A stretch of 47,224 bases of DNA from Clostridia bacterium (GTDB lineage Bacteria; Bacillota; Clostridia; UMGS1810): assembly GCA_017621495.1 (NCBI GenBank), contig JAGATB010000004.1:1-47224 (forward strand), given 5' to 3'. A program made the position numbers and the translations under genes. Shown in pieces: positions 28,418-36,616 of this stretch; within the stretch, counting starts at the first letter, position 1; each line of letters begins with the position of its first letter. Under the pieces are notes generated by a model. It did not search any database, was not told the origin of the DNA, and was given only the letters and a program-made list of their open reading frames with translations.

Positions 28418-29656
28418 ATGTACAGTACAGAAGAAGTAAGAAAGATTGACCCCGAAGTGGCTGAGGCTATCGAAGCGGAGGTTAACAGACAGAGAAATAA
28501 AATCGAGCTTATAGCGAGTGAAAACTTTGTAAGCAATGCGGTAATTGAGGCTATGGGTACACCGCTTACCAATAAATATGCTGAGGGCTATCCGGGCAAG
28601 CGTTATTATGGCGGTTGTGAGAATGTAGACGTGGTAGAACGTTTAGCCATAGAGAGAGCCAAGGAGCTTTTCGGTGCAGAGCATGCCAATGTGCAGCCTC
28701 ATTCAGGAGCCCAGGCAAATATGGCAGTGTTCTTTGCAGTGCTTAACCCCGGTGATACAGTTCTCAGCATGAGCCTTGCTCACGGCGGTCACCTAAGTCA
28801 CGGTAGTCCTGTCAATATGAGCGGTAAGTATTTTAACATTGTACCTTACGGAGTTCAGGAGGATACATCTGTAGTTGATTATGATGAAATCAGAAAAATT
28901 GCTCTGGAGTGCAAGCCCAAGATGATAGTAGCCGGTGCCAGTGCTTATCCCAGAATTCTTGATTTTGAGAAATTCTCGGCAATAGCAAAGGAAGTAGGCG
29001 CATATCTCATGGTTGACATAGCGCACATTTCCGGTCTCGTGGCTGCCGGTCTTCATCCAAGTCCTGTTCCGTATGCAGATTTTGTTACCACCACTACACA
29101 TAAGACTTTAAGAGGCCCCAGAGGCGGTCTTATCCTCTGCAAAGAAGAATACGCAAAAGCTGTTGACAAAGCTGTGTTCCCCGGTATCCAGGGTGGACCT
29201 CTTATGCACATTATCGCTTCAAAGGCAGTTTGTCTTAAGGAAGCTCTTTCCGATGAGTTCAAGACTTATCAGAAAAATATCGTTGCCAATGCCAAAGCTC
29301 TCAGCGAGGCACTTATCGAAAATGGCTTCAATCTTGTGTCCGGAGGCACAGATAACCACCTGATGCTTCTTGATTTGAGAAACATGCCCATTACCGGTAA
29401 AGAGGCTGAGCACATGCTTGACGAAGTTGGTATCACTGCAAATAAAAATGCAATTCCGTTTGATCCCCAGAAGCCTTTTGTTACCAGTGGCGTTCGTATA
29501 GGTACACCCGCTGTAACTTCCCGCGGTATGAAGGAAGAAGATATGAAGGAAATAGCAGAACTCATCGCACTTACACTCAAGGACTTTGAAAATAATAAAG
29601 AAACTGTTAAGGCAAGAGTTCAGACACTTTGTGATAAATACCCCTTATACAGATAA
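28418..29656 (+). CDS. glyA: Serine hydroxymethyltransferase
   Basis: 412 residues, usual length. PLP enzyme that interconverts serine and glycine with tetrahydrofolate, the main source of one-carbon units. Signatures: [11 protein letters not shown] (about 25-35), [23 protein letters not shown] and [14 protein letters not shown] with the PLP-binding Lys (HKT). Shine-Dalgarno TAGGAGGA (28403-28410). rarA follows after 15 bp, then a zinc-ribbon gene. Confidence 0.98.
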   Translation: MYSTEEVRKIDPEVAEAIEAEVNRQRNKIELIASENFVSNAVIEAMGTPLTNKYAEGYPGKRYYGGCENVDVVERLAIERAKELFGAEHANVQPHSGAQANMAVFFAVLNPGDTVLSMSLAHGGHLSHGSPVNMSGKYFNIVPYGVQEDTSVVDYDEIRKIALECKPKMIVAGASAYPRILDFEKFSAIAKEVGAYLMVDIAHISGLVAAGLHPSPVPYADFVTTTTHKTLRGPRGGLILCKEEYAKAVDKAVFPGIQGGPLMHIIASKAVCLKEALSDEFKTYQKNIVANAKALSEALIENGFNLVSGGTDNHLMLLDLRNMPITGKEAEHMLDEVGITANKNAIPFDPQKPFVTSGVRIGTPAVTSRGMKEEDMKEIAELIALTLKDFENNKETVKARVQTLCDKYPLYR

Positions 29657-29671
29657 TAAGGAGGCAGTGAA

Positions 29672-30937
29672 TTGAAGCCGTTAGCAGACTATATAAGACC
29701 ACAAAGCTTAGATGACGTGGTTGGTCAAAAGCACATAATAGGTGATAATAAGCCATTGTCCAATATCATATCTTCCGGAGAGGTTCCTAATATGATATTT
29801 TACGGACCTTCCGGTACAGGAAAGACTACCATTGCCAATATATGCGCCTCGCTTACCTCTAAGAAGCTCTTCAAATTAAATGCAACTACTGCATCTCTTA
29901 AAGATATCAGGGAGGTTGCTGCGTCCATTGACGATATAGAGGGCAGAACTACAGGTGTATTGCTGTATCTTGATGAAATACAAAATTTTAACAAAAAGCA
30001 GCAGCAATCCTTGCTAGAATACATTGAAAACGGCTCTATAACGCTGATTGCCAGTACAACGGAAAATCCTTATTTCTATATATATAACGCTATTTTGTCA
30101 AGATGTACAGTAGTGGAGTTTAAGCCTGTAGAAGCTGATGATATCGTTCCGGCATTAAAACGAGCCTTGAAAATTGCACATGAATTATATCCGGGAAGGA
30201 AAATTTTTGCTGATGATAATGTACTTTTGCAAATCGCAAATTCTGCATACGGTGATGTCAGAAAGGCAATAACTATATTGGAAATGTGTATCAAGTCATC
30301 CATGTCTCTGGATAGTGATGTAACTATATATGCAGACACAGTTATTGCCATTACACAAAAAAGCAGTTTCGCCTTTGATAAGGACGGAGACAACCATTAC
30401 GATGTGTTAAGTGCGTTTCAAAAATCAATTCGCGGTTCTGACCCTGATGCGGCAATTCATTATCTTGCAAGGTTGGTTGAAGGCGGCGACCTTATATCCA
30501 TTTGTCGCAGACTGCTCGTTATAAGTGCCGAAGATATCGGCTTGGCATATCCCAATGCTATAGCTGTAACCAAAGCATGTGTGGATTCTGCTATGCAGCT
30601 TGGTTTTCCCGAGGCACGCATACCGCTTGCTGAAGCAGTTATATTTCTTGCGGGACTGCCTAAGTCAAATTCAGCAATTTGTGCAATTGATGAAGCTCTC
30701 GCAGACGTGAGAAGCGGTAATGCCGGTGAAATTCCGCCGCATATCAGAGACGGTCACTACAGCGGTGCAGAAAAACTCGGCAGAGCACAGGGGTACAAAT
30801 ATCCTCATAGTTATCCTAATTCATATGTTAAGCAACAATATCTGCCGGATAATCTGATTGACAGGAAGTATTACAATCCCGGCATTAATAAAATGGAGGA
30901 TTCAATCAGAGCATATCTTGATAAAATCAAATCATAG
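29672..30937 (+). CDS. rarA: Replication-associated recombination protein A (RarA/MgsA), AAA+ ATPase
   Basis: 421 residues. RarA N-terminus MKPLADYIRPQSLDDVVGQKH, Walker A GPSGTGKTT, Walker B LYLDEIQNF (Asp-Glu), sensor 1 IASTTENP, and a C-terminal tetramer domain (RLLVISAEDIGLAYPNA, PPHIRDGHY, YKYPHSYP). It acts on stalled replication forks, with SSB. The start is TTG 29672 with AAGGAGG at 29658-29664; the N-terminus matches the family. Third gene 30958-31305 follows closely. Confidence 0.94.
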   Translation: MKPLADYIRPQSLDDVVGQKHIIGDNKPLSNIISSGEVPNMIFYGPSGTGKTTIANICASLTSKKLFKLNATTASLKDIREVAASIDDIEGRTTGVLLYLDEIQNFNKKQQQSLLEYIENGSITLIASTTENPYFYIYNAILSRCTVVEFKPVEADDIVPALKRALKIAHELYPGRKIFADDNVLLQIANSAYGDVRKAITILEMCIKSSMSLDSDVTIYADTVIAITQKSSFAFDKDGDNHYDVLSAFQKSIRGSDPDAAIHYLARLVEGGDLISICRRLLVISAEDIGLAYPNAIAVTKACVDSAMQLGFPEARIPLAEAVIFLAGLPKSNSAICAIDEALADVRSGNAGEIPPHIRDGHYSGAEKLGRAQGYKYPHSYPNSYVKQQYLPDNLIDRKYYNPGINKMEDSIRAYLDKIKS

Positions 30938-30957
30938 TCATGTCAGGAGGGAATAAT

Positions 30958-31305
30958 ATGAATAAAGATATAATTGAAAAAGTTAAAAATACAGTTGCCC
31001 TTACTTATCGTAAAGCGGCAAAATTATCCGGTGAAGCAATTGATTATACAAAAATCAAATTAAAAATTTCGGAGCTTAATGCAAAACTTGATGATAAGTA
31101 TGCACAGATAGGAATTGCTGTATATGAAAGCGATGAAACTGCAGATATAGATTCTATTTGCAGTGAGATTGCAGATTTAAAGGAACAGATTAATGATTTG
31201 AATATAAAGCTTTGCGAGTTCAAAAATCAAAAAACATGCTCTTTGTGCGGCAAAAACGCAGAAAAAGATGCTGAGTATTGTCCCGGATGTGGAAATAAAT
31301 TTTAA
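30958..31305 (+). CDS. Small coiled-coil zinc-ribbon protein
   Basis: 115 residues. N-terminal helix, central coiled coil (about 30-90, IADLKEQINDLNIKL) and a C-terminal zinc ribbon with two CxxC pairs (CSLCGKN, CPGCGNKF). Role unknown; such proteins are often found near membrane or DNA-repair genes. ATG 30958 follows AGGAGGG (30945-30951); ATG 30940 in the same frame lies before the ribosome site and overlaps it poorly. It is the last gene of the glyA operon and ends at the terminator 31340-31376. Confidence 0.75.
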   Translation: MNKDIIEKVKNTVALTYRKAAKLSGEAIDYTKIKLKISELNAKLDDKYAQIGIAVYESDETADIDSICSEIADLKEQINDLNIKLCEFKNQKTCSLCGKNAEKDAEYCPGCGNKF

Positions 31306-31339
31306 TCTAATAACACAACATATAGTATTTACTTTTGAG

Positions 31340-31376
31340 TCACGACACATATTTTGTATTGTGTCGTGATTTTTTT
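31340..31376 (+). terminator. Terminator of the glyA-rarA operon
   Basis: 10-bp stem TCACGACACA/TGTGTCGTGA, 10-nt loop, then seven T. Confidence 0.93.
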
Positions 31377-31447
31377 GCTTAGATGCTTACAAAAATAATA
31401 TCAAATATATTTCGATTTAAATATTACGCAAATATTAAATAACAATT

Positions 31448-31500
31448 ATATCGCTGTTATAGTGCTATTAATAAGCGATATTTAGGTGACTAAATATTTT
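31448..31500 (+). repeat. Two overlapping, mutually exclusive hairpins upstream of nrdD
   Basis: ATATCGCT (31448-31455) can pair with AGCGATAT (31474-31481); alternatively ATATTTAG (31478-31485) pairs with CTAAATAT (31490-31497) around GTGA, followed by TTTT. The rest of the 355-bp gap 31306-31660 holds the terminator above, the nrdD promoter and NrdR boxes; nothing else is evident in its AT-rich sequence. Confidence 0.4.
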
Positions 31501-31559
31501 TCAACAATTTTAACATCTTACTGCAAAACATTTGTAACAAATAAAATTAAAAAAAGTAC

Positions 31560-31588
31560 TTGATTTTTTTTGAAATATGAATTATAAT
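31560..31588 (+). promoter_or_regulatory. Sigma-A promoter of nrdDG
   Basis: TTGATT (31560-31565), 17-bp spacer, TATAAT (31583-31588); expected start near 31595, just ahead of the NrdR boxes. Confidence 0.8.
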
Positions 31589-31598
31589 GAGATACGCA

Positions 31599-31614
31599 AC
31601 ACAATATATAGGAA
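31599..31614 (+). promoter_or_regulatory. NrdR box 1
   Basis: ACACAATATATAGGAA, close to the NrdR consensus ACACwATATaTwGTGT in its left half and centre. It is 32 bp (three helical turns) from box 2, the normal spacing for tandem NrdR sites. Confidence 0.7.
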
Positions 31615-31630
31615 ACATTTAAATATAAAA

Positions 31631-31646
31631 ACACAAGATATAGTTT
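31631..31646 (+). promoter_or_regulatory. NrdR box 2
   Basis: ACACAAGATATAGTTT, second site in phase with box 1. NrdR is the ATP/dATP-sensing repressor of ribonucleotide reductase genes; its gene is not in the window. Confidence 0.7.
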
Positions 31647-31660
31647 TTAGGGAAAGGAAG

Positions 31661-33874
31661 ATGAAAATGGTTAACACAATTAGAAAAAGAGACGGAAGAA
31701 TAGAAAATTTTGACAAAGAGAAGATAGTTAATGCTATTCTTAAGGCGATGAATCACGAGTTTGTCAATGATACAAGCTATGCTGAAAAAATCGCAGACCA
31801 TATCGAGAGTCTTGAAAAGGATGTAATCGATGTAGAAGAAATTCAAAATCTTGTTGAAGTAGAGCTTATGCAGTCCCAGTACAAAAATGTAGCTAAGGCA
31901 TACATACTCTACAGAGACAAAAGAAACATTGCCAGAGGCAGAAAAACCTACGACATGTATATGGGCATTGTAAATACAATAGCAAACGATATTACAAAAG
32001 AAAATGCCAACATGAATGCAGATACTCCTGCCGGTATGATGATGAAATTTGCCAGTGAGAATTCCAAGGCTTTTGTTGCGGATATGCTCCTGTCTCAGGA
32101 TACCAAAGATTATGTAAAGAGCAATTACATTCATATACACGATGCCGATTACTATCCTACCAAGTCTCTTACTTGTCTGCAGCATCCTCTCGACAAGGTT
32201 CTTTCGGGCGGTTTCAGAGCCGGACACGGCTCATCGAGACCTGCTAAAAGGATAGAGACAGCAGCTATCATCGCATGTATCTCTATGGAATCAATTCAGA
32301 ACGAGATGCACGGTGGCCAGGCAATTCCTGCTTTTGACTTCTATCTTGCACCATATGTACGTTCATCATATATAGAAGAAATAGAAAAGCTTGAGCAGCT
32401 TGAAGGCTTAAACCTGGAGCATCTTAAGAACAAAGCCTTTGATGATTTTATATCCAGACCGCTTGATTCTCTTTCAGGAGATGACAGATATGCTCAGCAT
32501 GCTATGAATCAGACAGTAAACAGAGTTCATCAGGCTATGGAGTCATTTATACACAATATGAATACCATCCACAGCCGCGGCGGTAATCAGGTTGTATTTT
32601 CATCAATCAACTATGGTACCGATACCTCCGCAGAAGGCAGATGTATCATAAGAGAGCTTCTCAACTCCACATACAGAGGTGTGGGTAACGGCGAAACTCC
32701 TATTTTCCCGATTCAGATATGGAAGAAAAAAAGGGGAGTAAGCTATCTTCCCGAGGATAGAAACTATGACCTTTACAAGCTCGCCTGCAAGGTTACTGCC
32801 AAAAGATTCTTCCCCAACTTTGTAAACCTTGATGCGTCATATAATTTCCATGAGAAATGGAATCCCTCGGATCCTGATAGATACAAATACGAGGTAGCTA
32901 CTATGGGTTGCCGTACCAGAGTATTTGAAAACCGTCACGGTGAAAAGACATCTATCGGCAGAGGAAATCTTTCGTTTACAACAGTAAACATTGTAAAGAT
33001 TGCTCTAGAGTGCATGAATATTGCGGATAAAGAGGAGAAGATATCCACTTTCTTCAAAAATCTTGATAAGTGCATAGACGTGGCTGCAGAGCAGTTATAT
33101 GACAGATATTCATTCCAGAGAAGTGCACTTAAAAAGCAGTTCCCTATGCTTATGAACGGTATGTGGGAAGGCAGCGAAGAGCTTAAGTTTGATGAAGCAG
33201 TAAAGAATCTATTAAAAACAGGTACCCTGGGTATAGGATTTATCGGTCTTGCCGAGTGCCTTATAGCCTTGACAGGTAAGCACCACGGAGAGAGTGAAGA
33301 ATCACAAGCACTCGGTATCAAGATTATTTCTCATATGAGAGATCGTATAGCGGATATCGCTAATGATAAAAATCTTAACTATAGTCTCCTTGCTACACCA
33401 GCAGAAGGCTTGAGCGGTAAATTTATTAAGCGTGACAGAGAACAATTCGGCAGAATCAAGAACATCACCGATAAGGATTACTACACCAATAGTTCACATG
33501 TACCGGTATGGTATAAATGCTCTGTAGAACACAAGGCTAAGATAGAAGCACCTTATCATAAATATGAGCTTGGCGGACATATATTCTATGTTGAACTTGA
33601 CGGTGACGCAACTCATAATCCGGAGTGCATCATGCAGACTGTTGACCTTATGGATAAGTATGATATAGGTTACGGTTCTGTAAATCACACCAGAAACCGT
33701 TGTCTTGACTGCGGATTTGAAAATGCTGACAAAGACCTCGCTGTGTGTCCTAATTGCGGAAGCGAAAACATTGATGTAATTCAGAGAATTACCGGATATC
33801 TCGTAGGTAGTGTAAGCAAGTGGAATTCTGCTAAAAAGGCAGAACTTAAGGACCGTGTTACACATGAAGTATAA
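31661..33874 (+). CDS. nrdD: Anaerobic ribonucleoside-triphosphate reductase (class III), large subunit
   Basis: 737 residues. N-terminal ATP-cone (about 1-95, TIRKRDGRIENFDKEKIVNAI) for allosteric control, ten-stranded barrel core, C-terminal zinc site with two CxxC pairs (CLDCGF, CPNCGS) and the glycyl-radical motif RITGYLVGS. Makes dNTPs without oxygen. Start at ATG 31661 (or 31667) behind AAAGGAAG (31653-31660); the open frame back to 31577 covers the promoter and NrdR boxes and is not coding. nrdG overlaps its last 11 bases. Confidence 0.96.
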   Translation: MKMVNTIRKRDGRIENFDKEKIVNAILKAMNHEFVNDTSYAEKIADHIESLEKDVIDVEEIQNLVEVELMQSQYKNVAKAYILYRDKRNIARGRKTYDMYMGIVNTIANDITKENANMNADTPAGMMMKFASENSKAFVADMLLSQDTKDYVKSNYIHIHDADYYPTKSLTCLQHPLDKVLSGGFRAGHGSSRPAKRIETAAIIACISMESIQNEMHGGQAIPAFDFYLAPYVRSSYIEEIEKLEQLEGLNLEHLKNKAFDDFISRPLDSLSGDDRYAQHAMNQTVNRVHQAMESFIHNMNTIHSRGGNQVVFSSINYGTDTSAEGRCIIRELLNSTYRGVGNGETPIFPIQIWKKKRGVSYLPEDRNYDLYKLACKVTAKRFFPNFVNLDASYNFHEKWNPSDPDRYKYEVATMGCRTRVFENRHGEKTSIGRGNLSFTTVNIVKIALECMNIADKEEKISTFFKNLDKCIDVAAEQLYDRYSFQRSALKKQFPMLMNGMWEGSEELKFDEAVKNLLKTGTLGIGFIGLAECLIALTGKHHGESEESQALGIKIISHMRDRIADIANDKNLNYSLLATPAEGLSGKFIKRDREQFGRIKNITDKDYYTNSSHVPVWYKCSVEHKAKIEAPYHKYELGGHIFYVELDGDATHNPECIMQTVDLMDKYDIGYGSVNHTRNRCLDCGFENADKDLAVCPNCGSENIDVIQRITGYLVGSVSKWNSAKKAELKDRVTHEV

Positions 33875-34382
33875 TCTTGAAGATATCAAAATACGTATAA
33901 TGGATGTAGTACACTCGTCGTCGGTAGACGGCACAGGCTTCAGAGATGTATTGTTTGTGAACTATTGTCCTCACAGATGCGACGGCTGCCACAATATGCA
34001 GACCTGGGACAAGTCAAACGGCAGGGATGTCACCCTTAAGGAAGTTTATGATGACCTTATGGAGAGCTCCTTTACCAATGTTACCTTCAGCGGAGGTGAA
34101 CCCTTCGAACAAGCCAAGGAGCTTTATGTCTTGGCTTGTGCAGTAAAGGAAGGCGGCAAAAGTATATGGATTTATTCCGGATATACTTTTGAGCAGTTGC
34201 TTGCAGATGAAGATAAGAAAAATCTTCTCTGTGTATGTGATGTGCTTGTAGACGGCAAGTTTGATAAGAACCTCACCCAGCTCAATCTTAAGTTCAAGGG
34301 TTCCACCAATCAGCGGATTATAGATATCGCCAAGTCTTTGGAAGAAAACAAAGTTGTACTTTTTGATGATACATTTTGTTGA
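33864..34382 (+). CDS. nrdG: Anaerobic ribonucleotide reductase activating protein (radical SAM)
   Basis: 172 residues. [4Fe-4S]-binding CPHRCDGC (Cx3Cx2C) in FVNYCPHRCDGCHN, followed by TFSGGEPFEQ, the radical SAM GGEP element. It cleaves S-adenosylmethionine to put the glycyl radical on NrdD. ATG 33864 gives the usual N-terminus (MKYNLEDIKIRIMDVVHSS); GTG 33855 is also in frame but crowds the AAGGA site. Overlap with nrdD suggests coupled translation. Confidence 0.95.
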   Translation: MKYNLEDIKIRIMDVVHSSSVDGTGFRDVLFVNYCPHRCDGCHNMQTWDKSNGRDVTLKEVYDDLMESSFTNVTFSGGEPFEQAKELYVLACAVKEGGKSIWIYSGYTFEQLLADEDKKNLLCVCDVLVDGKFDKNLTQLNLKFKGSTNQRIIDIAKSLEENKVVLFDDTFC

Positions 34383-34388
34383 AAAGTG

Positions 34389-34417
34389 TTGACAAATATG
34401 CGTATTGGTAATATAAT
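34389..34417 (+). promoter_or_regulatory. Sigma-A promoter of the FMN riboswitch-ribU transcript
   Basis: TTGACA (34389-34394), 17-bp spacer, TATAAT (34412-34417): perfect consensus, placed directly after the nrdG stop. Confidence 0.88.
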
Positions 34418-34427
34418 GTAATAGAAG

Positions 34428-34540
34428 TTCTTCGGGGCGGGGTGTAATTCCCCACCGGCGGTACAGCCCGCGAGCCTTAATGGTTGATTTGGTGTGATTC
34501 CAAAGCCGACGGTTATAGTCCGGATGATAGGAGAAGTACA
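34428..34540 (+). ncRNA. FMN riboswitch (RFN element)
   Basis: Conserved elements in order: TTCGGGGCGGGGTG, ATTCCCCACCGGCGG, AGCCCGCGAGCC, a variable arm, CCGACGG, TATAGTCCGGATG and GGAGAAG. This is the six-stem RFN core. Placed before ribU and followed by a terminator, it should stop transcription when FMN is abundant. Confidence 0.96.
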
Positions 34541-34550
34541 ATGCAGTTTT

Positions 34551-34579
34551 ACACCCCGATATTATTTCGGGGTGTTTTT
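34551..34579 (+). terminator. Riboswitch-controlled terminator before ribU
   Basis: 9-bp stem ACACCCCGA/TCGGGGTGT, 7-nt loop, then T-run. The expression platform of the FMN riboswitch. Confidence 0.9.
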
Positions 34580-34607
34580 GTATCCCCGGTTTCAGAGGAG
34601 ATATGTT

Positions 34608-35195
34608 ATGCAAAATTCAAAACTCAAAACTATGGTAAAGATCGCAATGCTTGCTGCTGTAGCTGAAATATTATTTTTATTTAAGGTACCGTTGCCGTTT
34701 ATAGCACCACCGTTTTATGAGCTTGATTTCAGTGGTGTGGCATCACTTATTGGCTCATTTGCCTTAGGTCCTCTTGCAGGAGTATTAATTGAATTAATAA
34801 AGAATCTGCTAAATCTCCTGATAGATGGGAGTATCACGGGTGGAGTAGGTGAATTGTCCAACTTCTTTACAGGTTGTGCATATGTATTGCCTGCATCAAT
34901 AATATATAAGATATATAAAACTCGTAAATCTGCATTGATTGGTATATTGGGCGGCATAGTTTTCATGACGGTTTTTTCGTACTACAGCAATGTATATGTT
35001 ATGATTCCTGCATATGCCAAGGCACTTGAGATACCTATAGATTTAATTGTATCTATGGGAAGCGAGATACATCCGTCAATTGATACAGTAAGTGCTCTTG
35101 CTCTTATGTGCGTAGTGCCGTTTAATTTTATTAAAGGAACTTTAGTCGGAGCGGTAACCTTTGTATTATACAAAAAAATCCGCAGAATACTGTGA
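34608..35195 (+). CDS. ribU: Riboflavin ECF transporter S component RibU
   Basis: 195 residues, about six membrane helices. PFIAPPFYELDFSGVASLIGSFALGPLAG is the RibU-type N-terminal region, and GVGELSNFFTGCAYVLPA follows. It binds riboflavin with high affinity and needs the shared ECF module. The start is ATG 34608 after AGAGGAG (34594-34600); the frame is open back into the riboswitch, which is not coding. Control by the FMN element supports the substrate. Confidence 0.95.
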   Translation: MQNSKLKTMVKIAMLAAVAEILFLFKVPLPFIAPPFYELDFSGVASLIGSFALGPLAGVLIELIKNLLNLLIDGSITGGVGELSNFFTGCAYVLPASIIYKIYKTRKSALIGILGGIVFMTVFSYYSNVYVMIPAYAKALEIPIDLIVSMGSEIHPSIDTVSALALMCVVPFNFIKGTLVGAVTFVLYKKIRRIL

Positions 35196-35214
35196 TAATT
35201 ATCTACTACCTTAT

Positions 35215-35251
35215 AAAAATGAGGCTATTCCGTGTGGAAAGCCTCATTTTT
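35215..35251. terminator. Bidirectional terminator between ribU and the DUF1540 gene
   Basis: 12-bp stem AAAAATGAGGCT/AGCCTCATTTTT extended inwards by TTCC/GGAA around GTGT. A-run and T-run on the two sides allow use in both directions. Confidence 0.9.
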
Positions 35252-35255
35252 ATCA

Positions 35256-35432
35256 TCAGCCTTGTTTTGCTTTGAAGGATTCACAATCTGTGCACTCTAT
35301 GACAGTAGGATTTGCCTCATGTGTACCTACGGTTATTTTTTCGAGTGTACAGTAGTTTTGACCGTTGCAGTGATATTCACACTGTGTTACGGTACAGCCG
35401 ATTGATTTGTTTGGATTGTTACAATTAGCCAT
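35256..35432 (-). CDS. DUF1540-domain small cysteine-rich protein
   Basis: 58 residues with eight Cys besides the first few positions: ANCNNPNKSIGCTVTQCEYH, CNGQNYCTLEKITVGTHE and IECTDCESF are the DUF1540 pattern. Probably metal-binding; function not known. Start ATG 35430-35432 has GGAGGT (35441-35446), with TATAAT (35490-35495) upstream and a weak -35. It stops next to the bidirectional terminator. The gene is short and easily missed. Some clostridial genomes hold several DUF1540 genes. Confidence 0.88.
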   Translation of the reverse strand: MANCNNPNKSIGCTVTQCEYHCNGQNYCTLEKITVGTHEANPTVIECTDCESFKAKQG

Positions 35433-35534
35433 TTTTGATTACCTCCGAATATTTATGCAACAAAAGCACATACTTTTTGCTGCAACATTATTATAACCTA
35501 CAAAATTTTTTTAATACAAAATTTTAATATGTAC

Positions 35535-35563
35535 TTGTAATTAATGCTCGAAAGTAGTATAAT
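35535..35563 (+). promoter_or_regulatory. Promoter of the fumarase-beta-like gene
   Basis: TTGTAA (35535-35540), 17-bp spacer, TATAAT (35558-35563). Confidence 0.65.
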
Positions 35564-35593
35564 AATCTCAATAAGTTATTTCGGAGGATGAGT

Positions 35594-36139
35594 ATGACTC
35601 TTACAACACCCCTGACGTATGAACAAATCAAAAATTTAAAATCAGGAGACTCTGTTACAATTACAGGTACCATATATACCGCCAGAGATGCCGCTCACAA
35701 AAGAATGTGTGAAGCTATCGAAAGCACAGGTGCTTTGCCTTTTGATATCAAAGGTCAGATTATATATTACGTAGGGCCATGCCCTTGTAAAGACAGCGAG
35801 ATTATAGGCTCATGCGGTCCCACTACCAGCGGCAGAATGGATGCATACGCACCGACTCTTATTTCACTTGGACTAAGCGGTATGATAGGCAAAGGTATCC
35901 GAAGTGATGCTGTCAAAAATGCTATGATTGAGCATAATGCGGTGTATTTCGGAGCAATCGGAGGGGCAGGAGCGCTCATCGCCCGTCATGTAATATCATC
36001 AGAGGTCATTGCCTATGATGATTTGGGCACAGAAGCAATACGCAAATTAGAGGTTAAAGATTTCCCTGTTACTGTGATTTTTGACAGTTATGGTAATGAT
36101 TTATACGAAACAGGAAAAAATATTTACAGAGGAATATAA
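35594..36139 (+). CDS. Fe-S hydro-lyase (class I fumarase/tartrate dehydratase) beta-type subunit
   Basis: 181 residues covering the C-terminal (beta) domain of class I fumarases: SGDSVTITGTIYTARDAAHKRM, IYYVGPCPC, GSCGPTTSGRMD and FGAIGGAGALI. In two-subunit enzymes this part binds the dicarboxylate while the alpha subunit carries the [4Fe-4S] cluster. No alpha gene is next to it here. Start ATG 35594 (6 nt from GGAGG) is preferred to ATG 35588, which abuts it. Fumarate or tartrate specificity cannot be told from this part. Confidence 0.88.
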   Translation: MTLTTPLTYEQIKNLKSGDSVTITGTIYTARDAAHKRMCEAIESTGALPFDIKGQIIYYVGPCPCKDSEIIGSCGPTTSGRMDAYAPTLISLGLSGMIGKGIRSDAVKNAMIEHNAVYFGAIGGAGALIARHVISSEVIAYDDLGTEAIRKLEVKDFPVTVIFDSYGNDLYETGKNIYRGI

Positions 36140-36146
36140 TTTATGC

Positions 36147-36175
36147 TTGCATTTTCAAGTCAAAAATTATATAAT
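36147..36175 (+). promoter_or_regulatory. Promoter of the DUF1858 gene
   Basis: TTGCAT (36147-36152), 17-bp spacer, TATAAT (36170-36175), 35 bp before the start. Confidence 0.7.
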
Positions 36176-36209
36176 AATATCATATAATACGTAAAGGAGA
36201 GATTAAACA

Positions 36210-36413
36210 ATGGCATCAGTTACAAAGGACACAATAATTATGGACGTTTTAAGACTTGACCAGGGTACAGCACCATTCTTTCTTGAAATAGGAATGCATT
36301 GCCTCGGTTGCCCGTCAGCAAGCGGTGAGTCAATTGCCGAAGCATGTGCCGTTCATGGTGTTGATGCAGACGAGCTTGTAGCAAAGCTCAATGATTATCT
36401 TAAAGATAAATAA
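36210..36413 (+). CDS. DUF1858-domain protein
   Basis: 67 residues. Contains FFLEIGMHCLGCPSASGESIAEACAVHGVD, the DUF1858 core with a CxxC pair (C-L-G-C). This domain occurs alone or joined to hybrid-cluster and ScdA-like iron-sulfur/nitric-oxide stress proteins, so a redox or Fe-S role is likely but unproven. AAAGGAGAG precedes the ATG. Own promoter and terminator make it a single-gene unit, though read-through from the fumarase-beta gene is possible. Confidence 0.9.
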   Translation: MASVTKDTIIMDVLRLDQGTAPFFLEIGMHCLGCPSASGESIAEACAVHGVDADELVAKLNDYLKDK

Positions 36414-36421
36414 TCAAATTT

Positions 36422-36450
36422 GGCTGTGGTTATATACACCACAGCCGATT
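36422..36450 (+). terminator. Terminator after the DUF1858 gene
   Basis: 9-bp stem GGCTGTGGT/ACCACAGCC, 7-nt loop, then GATTTTA. Confidence 0.8.
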
Positions 36451-36516
36451 TTATGTCTATAATATCTAAAAAAACATATAAACAGCAAGAATTTTTCCAA
36501 AAAACAGTAAAAAACA

Positions 36517-36545
36517 TTGACATTTTCTCCCTGATGTGTTAAAGT
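36517..36545 (+). promoter_or_regulatory. Promoter of the cold shock gene
   Basis: TTGACA (36517-36522), 17-bp spacer, TAAAGT (36540-36545). The expected start near 36552 leaves a leader of about 65 nt. Confidence 0.7.
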
Positions 36546-36553
36546 ATATGTAT

Positions 36554-36569
36554 AGATTGTTAACAATCT
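36554..36569. promoter_or_regulatory. Perfect palindrome at the start of the csp leader
   Basis: AGATTGTT|AACAATCT, 16 bp without a loop, within the first 20 nt of the expected transcript. As DNA it could be an operator; as RNA it could take part in the temperature-dependent leader folding known for csp genes. A second small stem GGCG/CGCC (36582-36597) follows. Confidence 0.5.
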
Positions 36570-36616
36570 TAATTTTCATAAGGCGGTGTTATACGCCACA
36601 TAGGAGGTACGCAGCA

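Noticed and set aside
34494..34607. Extended N-terminus of RibU
   Set aside because: The frame is open, but this stretch is the 3' half of the FMN riboswitch and its terminator; the ribosome site is at 34594-34600.
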